Source: Hormiphora californensis
Lineage: Eukaryota > Ctenophora > Tentaculata > Cydippida > Pleurobrachiidae
DNA length: 64,000 bases
Direction of reading: 5' to 3'
Assembly: GCA_020137815.1 (NCBI GenBank)
Contig: CM035356.1
Span: forward strand, 1,736,906 to 1,800,905
Part shown: piece after piece, positions 55,763 to 64,000 of the stretch
Numbering within the stretch: the stretch's first letter is position 1
Layout of the letters: each line of letters opens with the position of its first letter
Notes under the pieces: model-generated
The model's database searches: none
Told to the model about the DNA's origin: nothing
What the model saw: only the letters and a program-made list of their open reading frames with translations
Translations under genes and position numbers: made by a program

Positions 55763-58700
55763 ATGCTTCCCCTGGTATTACTCAACCTCCTTTCTACAGC
55801 ATCCCATGCTCTACCCTCCATCGCCTCCCTTCACTCCTACACCCCTCTCCAGATATCCGATCTAAACTTCCGTTACTATGACAACCAAAACAGACTCTTG
55901 GTGACACTTCCCCACCTCATCGGTGATGGTGTTGCTAGTGTTGCTACCCTGTCACCCCTCACCCACATATTCCACTCCCAGTTCAGGGTCCACTCCCACA
56001 ACACCACACACAGGGTGAGACTGGCTGGTGATGGTGCCCGGCACTACATCGGTCAAATTGAGGGTCGTCATGACAGCGAGGTTGTACTGCACGTGCAGGG
56101 TCGTGGTGACGTCATTGGTGATGTCATGGGAACTGTAGAGATGGGTGGGAGAGTGTGGTATTTGGAGCCCTCTTGGAGACACTTAGATGTCCCTCATACA
56201 TTTGATCTTATCTTGTACGAGAGGAATCAAGCGAGGTTTAATATATCAGGAGAGTTCTGTGGTTCGCAGGATGCTGATTGGTTGGATCTTCCTGAATACA
56301 AGGTTTATAGAGGCAAGAGAGCGGAACCGTTAGAAGGAGACACAAGTGAAACCGGTGATTCAGAAAGTGAAACTAATGATTGGAGGAGGGCCAAAAGGGC
56401 AAGTTCATATGAAGCTGAGAACACGTGTAATGTGATATTAGTGGCGGATCATAAGTTTCATCAGATTATTGGAAAGGGTAAACCATCACAAACTAAAAGC
56501 TATCTTGTGGCTATGTTTGAACGAATTGACCGGATATTTAGGTGAGTCCTGTGATTTACGTGGTTTATGAATCTGTGAGACTTTTTCAAACATTTGAAGA
56601 GAAAACCAGTATCCACATACATCACCGTAATGATCACGAAAATCCCCCCCCCCCCCCCCCCCGAGTAGGGCCCATATATTCTATTCACCTCCTGAAATTC
56701 TCACAGGACAACAGTGTTCGATACCTCCAAGGACAGTTTTACTGGATTTGGCATGCAGATCAAGGAGATAATTATACACAACGATTCCTCTAGTGATCCT
56801 GAAAATTATAATTACGACAAGGAATGGGTTGAAACAGATCTACTGGATTCATTTGGGTAATTGTTCCATCACGTAATGAATCATAAGAAGTGCTAGACTG
56901 CATTTATTTTATCTCTATCACAAAGTTGATATTTATAGCATATCTCGTATTTTTCAAAACAGCCCTCTATCTACTACAGGTACGGAGGACCAAAACGAAA
57001 GTGGGAGGATGTCTGTCTGGCTCACCTTTTCACTTACCAGGACTTTAGTAGGGGTGTTCTTGGGCTGGCGTATGTGGCCAACCCTATGAGGTAAAAAGCC
57101 CTCCCTTCAGGGATCTGTTTCTATTTCTATTACTTTCTCTGTCAGGCGTCGCCAAACCCAGTTTTGATTCCCAACTGACAGTGCGCTCAGATCGGGTCGG
57201 CGCCACCAGACAGCTGTTTCCTTGACATGAGAATGACTCAAGTGTACGAAACAGCACGTGACAAAAATTGATTTATCCCCCTTCCCATTTAGGAACAAGG
57301 TAGGAGGAATCTGCGCCACACCCTACATCAGTGCCAATAACAGACAACGAATGCTCAACGTGGGACTCACAACATCTGTTAATTACAAGAGAACACTATT
57401 ATCTACCGGTATGTCCCAAACTCCACTCAATTTAACCCTTCTCTTGCTTTACAGAGATGGAACTAGTAACTTCTTACTCCCCCTTGCTCTACAGAGATGG
57501 AGCTAGTAACTGCTCCACTCCATTTAACCCCCCCCCCTCTGCAGAGATGGAGCTAGTAACTGCTCACGAGTTTGGACACAACTGGGGGAGTAGCCACGAC
57601 GATGACCGTAGTGCTCTCTGTGCTCCCAAAGATAACCATTTTGTTATGTTCCCGTCCGCTGTTGATGGTAGGTATATTCTGTGTGGTAAATAACCGGTAA
57701 ATCAAGGTTTCACTTGCCTTGCTCGACCCTGTTTCACGGCGAATGTAAAAGGAGGGTTAGAACATAACAAGGTTTGACTGTATGACCAGATTCCACAACT
57801 TGGGGACGAAATTTCACCACGACTACGGACAGACAGTTGACACACAATGCACCGGACACACGGTAATCAGAGCTGATACCAATTCATCTAAATTCCTATA
57901 CAACTCCCTTACAACACTCCCTTATAACACTTTATTTCCCCCTTGGCATGATATTCCTCCCCCAGGTTCCCGGGCTAACAACAAAGCATTCTCGCCATGC
58001 AGTAGGAGTGCTATAGGATCCGTTCTCCAGTATAAGAGTCACTGCTTCACTGAGAGGACTAGCAACGTCTGTGGGAATGGCCTTGTTGAAGGTAGGAGAG
58101 ATTGTTACTTTAACTAGGAGAGATAGGAGAGAGAAACAGGAGAGATTGTTACTTTAACTAGGAGAGATAGGAGAGAGAAACAGGAGAGATTGTTACTTTA
58201 ACTAGGAGAGATAGGAGAGAGAAATAGGAGAGATCGTTACTTTAACTAGGAGAGATAGGAGAGAGAAACAGGAGAGATTGTTACTTTAACTAGGAGAGAT
58301 AGGAGAGAGAAACAGGAGAGATCGTTACTTTAACTAGGAGAGATAGGAGAGAGAAACAGGAGAGATTGTTACTTTAACTAGGAGAGATAGGAGAGAGAAA
58401 TAGGAGAGATCATTACTTTAACTAGGATAGATAAGGAGAGAGAAATAGGAGAGATCGTTACTTTAACTAGGAGAGATAGGAGAGAGAAATACCCACAGTC
58501 GTTGTTCTTGCCCCAGTTCAGTAGATGGTTCAATATGACATGACCTCTTCGTTTCAGATGGTGAGGATTGTGATCCCGGTGAAGACAATGACGACCCCTG
58601 CTGTACAGAGACCTGTAAATTCACACAGGGTTCGCTCTGCTCGGACAGGGATAGCGAGTGTTGCGAGGGGTGTAGATTTGCAGGGAACACCAAGATCTGT

Positions 58701-60899
58701 TATAGGAACAGTGGCACGCCGGCTGATAGCATCTTTTTGTGAGTTTTTTACCCAGCTTTTCCGTCTCGCAGAAATTCTTCTGACATTACGCGACGTTTTA
58801 TAATTATTTTAATGATCCTCATATCAGTCTCTCTTTCTACGACACTCCTAAAATACTTGGACATCACCATTCACCCCTCTCTTCTTGTAGTAATACCGAC
58901 ATCATATCACCCCCTCTCTTCCCAGTGCGTGTGTGGAGGAGAAGAGATGTAGTAATACTGCAGCGGTATGTGACGTGGTTACTTACAAGAGCGCTGGTGA
59001 GCCCTGTTACGATCAAGGGAGTTGCAATAATGATGGGGTGTGCCTTGACTTTTGTGCTAGTCAGGGTGAGTATAGCTTTAAGTTTGTTCAGTTGTATTTT
59101 ACACAATTCAGACAGCTCCCCTCAATCCTCATTCAACTGGTCAATTTATCTACCCCTAAATCCTGATCTCGGCTCAGTAGTTTACGCCGCTCCCTCCCTC
59201 TCCTTCCAGGTCTAAAGTTATGCCAAGTGAGCTCCGCCCCATGTCACTGGTCCTGTCTCAGTGAGGGTAATGTTTGTGTGGCATCACAACACCTTCAACC
59301 TGATGGGAAGATGTGCCCTAGTGGGGTGTGTAGTAATGGTACCTGTCTGGTGGAGGCCCAACCTCAGGCTAAAATATGGAATCTAATGATCAGTCTTACA
59401 CCGTCCAAGTTCCTCAAGTGGATGGGTAAGTTATGTTTCCACGGACATCTCTTTTATTTTCATTTCCATTGCCAAGGATACACCTAACACCCCGGCCCAC
59501 ATGGCCAAAAACCTTATTTTCTCTTCTCCGACATAGAAGTAGTTACCCTCCTCCCCTCTCCTGAACAAGTAATATTATCTGTCTCCCCTCCACACACCTC
59601 TTAGTAGAGTCGATAACTACATCGACCTCTCCCAATTGTTCCAGTTTTTTTTCACATCTGTTTGGAGCCTCGACACGACCTCTAAACAGGTGTTACTTTT
59701 TCACAAACTGTTTTCATCTTGGTGTAATCAGCAGTTGAAATGTTGCTGATCATAACAAAAACCTGACTAAATTTTTTCAACTTGGGGTAAAACCATGGGT
59801 GTCAAAAGTTAGCTCTAGGTCCCCTGAGTAACCATCCGGAGACTCCAAGAGATATTTCAAGCCGTTCTCCTGTAATCATTAATCCCGGTAGAGCACATAT
59901 TTGAGTATGGACGTACGTGCAATTGCCTACAACCTCAACTTTAATGTATAACGTTAATGTGCGTCTCTCTCTTTTCTCCCCCTCGAGAAAGAGTTATCTC
60001 GCGCGGCGCAACCGCACGTGCGGTTTTTCCAGAGAGAGTGAGAGACATACAATAACATGTAAACAGCCTGCCAGCGCTCACGTACGTCCGCATTGTATTT
60101 TTTTCTCCACCGGGATTAATGATTACGGGAGAACGGCTTGAAATATCTCTTAGAGTCTCCGGATGGTTACTCAGGGGACCTAGAGCTAACTTTTGACACC
60201 CATGGTTTTACCCCAAGTTGAAAAAATTTAGTCAGGTTTTTGTTATGATCAGCAACATTTCAACTGCTGATTACACCAAGATGAAAACAGTTTGTGAAAA
60301 AGTAACACCTGTTTAGAGGTCGTGTCGAGGCTCCAAACAGATGTGAAAAAAACTGGAACAATTGGGAGAGGTCGATGTAGTTATCGACTCTACTATCTTC
60401 CCTCATCAGGTAATAACATAGTTCTGGTGGTAATCTTGTTTACCAGTATCTTCTGGATCCCCCTGTCCATCTTTGTTGACTGGCTGGACAAGGGACAAGA
60501 TGAAGTGGACTACATGACCATGCGCTTCGAGGTAGGTGTAACTACAACACATGTGTTATTGGAATACGGTATCTATAGTGACCCGATCTGGTCTACCAGG
60601 TTAGGATTTGCAAAATAAACAGGTTGTTTTATTTTGTGCCACCTGAAACTTTGTGCTGTTGCATAATAATAGTATGAACAATACAACTGAAACTCTCCAA
60701 CTCTCTTAAACCCCAACCCAACATCACGTATACCCCCATCTCACTTCAATTTCTCTCTCTACAGGATCACAAGAAAGAGAGGTTAAAAAACCAGATGTCA
60801 ACAGTTAGCTCAAAGAGTTTTGAGCTGAAAACAGCCCTCCTCCCGACTGCCTCCCGAGAACCCACGAGAATCTTTGCAGCTACTGGAGCTAGGTTTTGA
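55763..60899 (+). CDS. ADAM17: ADAM17 (TACE) membrane metalloprotease
   Basis: Eleven exons: 55763-56541, 56707-56856, 56980-57090, 57293-57408, 57545-57667, 57966-58091, 58558-58738, 58926-59065, 59210-59425, 60410-60531, 60765-60899. All phases agree; 732 residues. Signal peptide [15 protein letters not shown]; prodomain with FCG (possible cysteine switch) and a furin-type site RRAKR. Reprolysin catalytic domain has the zinc site [12 protein letters not shown] and Met-turn FVMFPSAV. A disintegrin-like region follows ([31 protein letters not shown]), then a Cys-rich membrane-proximal region, transmembrane helix [20 protein letters not shown] and a short tail. ADAM17 sheds TNF, EGF-receptor ligands and Notch ectodomains. 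[12 protein letters not shown] and [11 protein letters not shown] are specific to ADAM17 rather than ADAM10. The exon 5 acceptor exists in three tandem copies. Confidence 0.94.
57139..57213. mobile_element. 75-bp miniature hAT-like element
   Basis: CTGTCAGGCGTCGCC at one end and GGCGCCACCAGACAG at the other. The core TTTTGATTCCCAACTGACAG resembles the reverse complement of the 22065 element. No matching 8-bp target duplication is visible, so the copy is older or partial. It lies in ADAM17 intron 3. Confidence 0.55.
57445..57560. repeat. Triplicated 3' splice site of ADAM17 exon 5
   Basis: Polypyrimidine-ACAG/GCAG followed by AGATGGAGCTAGTAACT occurs three times, with exon starts at 57455, 57495 and 57545. 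The third continues directly into the catalytic helix. The first is 90 nt upstream, in frame and without a stop. Confidence 0.9.
58092..58490. repeat. 44-bp minisatellite starting at the ADAM17 exon 6 donor
   Basis: About nine copies of AGGAGAGATTGTTACTTTAA, then CTAGGAGAGATAGGAGAGAG and AAAC, begin two bases after the GT donor and fill most of intron 6. Confidence 0.95.
59602..60395. mobile_element. Hairpin element in ADAM17 intron 9
   Basis: Inverted arms of about 290 bp (59602-59896 and 60106-60395, ends TAGTAGAGTCGATAACTAC and complement) surround a ~200-bp spacer with a CGCACGTGCG hairpin. The right end lies 14 bp before the exon 10 acceptor dinucleotide, so it abuts the polypyrimidine tract of exon 10. 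Confidence 0.85.
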
Positions 60900-62239
60900 G
60901 GATTGTTGTCTTTTCTGACAGTATCAATGGCACTGTGGATATATGAGAACTCTCACTACATACATAAACTCTCACGCTGAGAAATTGTTATTCAGACCGA
61001 ATTCAGTGATGATTTTAGAATTTGTTGGGGTCTATGCTATTCAATTCTTATTCATTACGTGTGTTAGAAGAAGCCATGTCATTATTTTGTAGTTTAATTT
61101 GTTGATGGGCATATTTTTGTTTAGCAAATCAGCTCTGTTGTTCATAATCATATTCATATCAACAACATCTATTGACATCTATCTATTGACATATATGTAC
61201 ATCTATTGACATATATGTACTCACATTATATTCGGTGTTAATGAATTTTCTAGTTATACTTGTTTAGGTAAATATCTCACCCTTTTCAAATTAGGTAAAT
61301 CACTTTTCAACTATTAATCTGACAATCACAATGAGTTGAGTAATTGTTATTGATTTTGTATTGCTAAGCAATTTGCTTTTTATCTTTTTGAATTTGGTAA
61401 AAACTGTTTTTAATTTTGAACAATTTGACTCTGAAAGACGGCTCTGATCGGGGTGGCGGCGGCAGACAGGCTCTAATGAAATGACATGAATTTCGATGTA
61501 GTTGCAAGAACTGTTGTAACCCCTCGCCGAATAATCCCGGAGATCTCAACATGCCACAGATATGGTTACTGTGTGCGCATGTACCGAGTTAGTTTGTTGG
61601 CCAAGCCAGTTGGCCATTATTCTCTCTACCCAGTTCATGGTTGCGCAGACCCGGCCATGATATTTCAGCATTGGTAACAAGTTATTTGCGGGCCGAATGC
61701 GCCAAAGAGGCTCGCGAGTGTGGGTGTCTTCGCAACACGGCTCTATGGACTGACGCAATATCTGAATGATTGAGAACTGTAACCGCGGGACGAACTTTTT
61801 GGCGTCTCAACCACATCTGAGCGCATGTACCGAGTCAAATTCGGTGGCAGACCGTGCCAAACACTGTGACATCTGGAAACGAGGTGAGATCCAATGTCAG
61901 AACTTTCTATCCATAGCGTAATTGGGTAAACCGGGTCGGGCCGCCAACCAGGGGAACTGTCTCCCCCGTCCTGACAGGGCCATGTCTGACAAACATGTCT
62001 CGCCCACCAGTGTTCGGAGTAAGGGGAAATGGGTCAGCCCAATTCTGACGCCCCCGGTCAAGTTATTGGGTACTTGTATGTAGTTGTAAACTTGTAAACC
62101 CCCGGGAACCAGGTTACACAATGTAGGGTTGGATTGGAAAAGGAAAACAACATTTATTTTGTGTGTACTGAACTGTAAAAGCATAACCACACACAATCAC
62201 ACACCAAAGCGACGACGAACAAATACACGCACAAACACT
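60900..62239. other. Region downstream of ADAM17 without recognised gene
   Basis: No supported exon. A partial hAT-like miniature sequence is near 61436-61473 (GACGGCTCTGATCGGGGT), and a short tandem TCTATTGACATATATGTACA is at 61181-61220. Confidence 0.5.
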
Positions 62240-62420
62240 ACAGTGGGGAAGTTTGGTTTTCTCCTTTTGGCTGGACAAAATGAGTAGACAGGATTTATCA
62301 CGACATCCTCAGGTTTTTTGTAGAAAAAACCCGTCCAGTCATTTTCTCTAGCCGGAAGGAGAAAACCAAACTTCCCAACTAACTATGCGGCTAATAAACA
62401 ATCAACCGATCCTTTTTCTC
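62240..62420. mobile_element. Penelope-like element remnant: inverted pseudo-LTR ends plus 5' fragment
   Basis: GAAGTTTGGTTTTCTCCTTT at 62249 and its near complement at about 62348-62374 form a hairpin made of two opposed pseudo-LTR ends. These match the pseudo-LTR start at 11490 (GAAGTTTTGTTTTCTCCTTC). It is followed by ATGCGGCTAATAAACAATCA, the first codons of the element ORF. No longer coding. Confidence 0.65.
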
Positions 62421-62838
62421 AAACACTGACGCACACACTTCCGCTTCGGGGTCAATCCCCGAACCTAATAACCATGGCCAAACATGGCTCATTTTCTCAA
62501 CCAATCAACATAAATCATATTGATTGGCTGGGAAAATGAGATATGATAATGATTCATCACTGAACTTTATATTCCACAAAATTAAACTTTTTACAATAAT
62601 AGGAAAAATTAACAAACTAATTGATATAATAATAATTACACTGCATCGGGGGCTTATAATTACAGGGAATTATACATACTGTTATAATCAGATAAGAATA
62701 TTACGTTTTTACAGTTAATCATATATGTCATTCTCGATCTCCCTATGTCATGTGTGGGTGAAATTAAGAAACAAATAAAACTTTTACAAAACTTAAAACT
62801 ATCTCTCCCTATTTCTCATCTTCCCATGATCAGCATCC

Positions 62839-62890
62839 ATCTGGCGGCGCCATACCCCTGCGCTCAGATGGGGTCTGCGGCGCCAGACAG
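62839..62890. mobile_element. ~50-bp miniature hAT-like element
   Basis: ATCTGGCGGCGCC at the left and GCGGCGCCAGACAG at the right, with core CTGCGCTCAGATGGGGTC, as in the 22065 element. Flanking 8-mers are not clearly duplicated. Confidence 0.5.
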
Positions 62891-63291
62891 CGATGAAGAT
62901 TGAAGGTTCACTTTCAGCTGGATGCTGAGTAAAACTAAATTACACCTAGTAGTAGCATGATACAGATGGTATGATACAACAACAGCAACATCATTATTTA
63001 GCCAGAGATTTTTCTACATTACTGCACATTTTACACGTCAAAAATTCCAGTTTTTTAATTTTTCTTCGCCATTTTCAAGTTCACTCCAGTCCTTTTTTGA
63101 CGCTACAATTATAAACAATGATCCTATTACACACAGCGCGTAACATTGAGCTGCATTTCTGGCAGTGGGTTAGGGCCTCTTTCTTTTTCCATCTTCTTCC
63201 CAGTTCTCTTCCCACACGGGGATTTTGCAAGAGAGGATATTTCCCACTTGTTTTAGTCTCTGGATCTGTGACTGATCAGATGGGGGCGAGG

Positions 63292-63835
63292 TTATCCGGG
63301 GAACACCACTAGCCCGTTCAGGTATATCGAATCCACTGAAATAAACAGATTAGGGATTAACAAATTAATTAAAATGAATTTCACAAATCTACTTCTTTTC
63401 ATTCTCAGATAACCAAACAACACTCACGTTGGTGAAGATGATGCAGTTGTTCGGGTAGGGCTGAGAAATATCGATGCCGCAGGGCCACGGAGGCAGACAC
63501 TCTTTCGCCAGGTTCAAATACCAGCATTTGTATCAACAGATCTTCAGACTCGAGGTCCTCTGAAAGGCTAATAGGGGGGTTAGAGCTGATTCATAGTTAT
63601 TGTCTTCAGTTAGCAGTACCCTCATCTGAGTGCACTGAGAATCAAATCGAGGTCTAGTCTGGCGGTGCCAGAGGTAGGAGGGGTTGAGTAACAAAGACTA
63701 GTGGCTAGTGATCAGGTTGTATGACCAATGGTTTCCCCGACCATATATGGTCATTGACCTTATATGGTCAGGGAAATGCTACTTACTTTGCAATGACATC
63801 CACGAATCGCTGCTTCTGGTGCCTGTCAAACTTTC
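63292..63835 (-). CDS. C-terminal exons of a CDK-like (CMGC) protein kinase, 5' partial
   Basis: Three minus-strand exons fit with consistent phases: 63835-63787, 63559-63428 and 63335-63292, ending in TAA. The middle exon has the last kinase helices: EDLLIQMLVFEPGERVSASV then ALRHRYFSALPEQLHHL, where the arginine after EPGE is the conserved C-lobe arginine of CMGC kinases. The C-terminal tail after LHHLHQLDSIYLNG is short. The pattern ..ALxHxYFSxLPxxLHxL fits the PCTAIRE/PFTAIRE group of cyclin-dependent kinases, but the catalytic core lies beyond the right edge. The first exon frame (SLTGTRSSDSWMSLQ) was chosen by phase alone and is uncertain. Confidence 0.5.
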
Positions 63836-64000
63836 CTGGAGAGAGGGGGTCGGGTTATAATTATTCAGTACAGACTGAGAAAAATATTCTTGAGAAGAAT
63901 GTGGGGTGAGGGATGAGTTCTACTCAGAGTATATAATAGAAGTAAATCATATGATATCCTTCTGACGTCGCTATACTGAGTGGCTGCCATTTGATCTTGA

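Noticed and set aside
60322-60618. Plus-strand ORF start at 60322 as an extra ADAM17 exon
   Set aside because: The first part translates the hairpin arm; the true exon starts after the AG at 60408-60409 and keeps phase.

Overview
The window is nuclear DNA from an animal that is not a vertebrate. Host genes are split by short GT-AG introns with consistent phases. The recognisable proteins are metazoan: a ZYG11/ZER1-type ubiquitin receptor, GPANK1, cereblon, a VHL-domain protein, NELF-C/D, ADAM17, an SLC17 transporter, and intronless seven-helix receptors, one with LDL-receptor class A repeats. Penelope-like retroelements, many fold-back elements and single-exon receptor genes would suit an early-branching marine invertebrate such as a sponge, placozoan or cnidarian. 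The sequence alone does not settle which. All identities come from reading translated exons against remembered family features; no database search was run.

Layout. 1-8300 (+): 3' part of a ZYG11-family gene. One of its introns holds a minus-strand seven-helix receptor gene and a 1.6 kb near-perfect palindrome. 8301-10473: intergenic, with small hairpin elements. 10474-11439 (+): GPANK1-like gene. 11490-17153: compound Penelope-like element (one intact 934-residue ORF plus a second, internally inverted copy), bounded by a 14-bp direct repeat. It sits in what was only about a 130-bp gap before the next gene. 17248-19919 (+): cereblon, eight exons. 19490-22075 and 24621-27205: a direct segmental duplication carrying the last two cereblon exons and a 1.68 kb fold-back element. 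Between the copies are a long GA/CT microsatellite and a small GLI/ZIC-like two-finger gene. 27421-32060: arrays of hairpin-headed repeats rich in TGACGTCA, then three tandem copies of a ~300-bp repeat. 32602-33171 (+): VHL beta-domain gene.

33571-54829 (+): NELF-C/D, twelve exons over 21 kb, with four antisense genes inside its introns: a small single-pass membrane protein, an LDLa-containing receptor, an unrecognised 191-residue protein and an SLC17 transporter. Intron 9 also carries two elements with TA target duplications. 55763-60899 (+): ADAM17 (TACE), eleven exons. 60900-63291: intergenic, with a Penelope remnant and hAT-like miniature elements. 63292-63835 (-): 3' exons of a CDK-like kinase running off the right edge.

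Two themes stand out. First, at five splice sites in five different genes (ZYG11, cereblon, SLC17, NELF-C/D, ADAM17) the exon-intron junction itself is tandemly duplicated, leaving decoy splice sites. In ADAM17 the first decoy acceptor is in frame and would add 30 residues just before the zinc-binding helix. Second, long inverted repeats lie in introns and intergenic gaps throughout. Three cullin-RING substrate receptors (ZYG11, cereblon, VHL) also lie within 33 kb.
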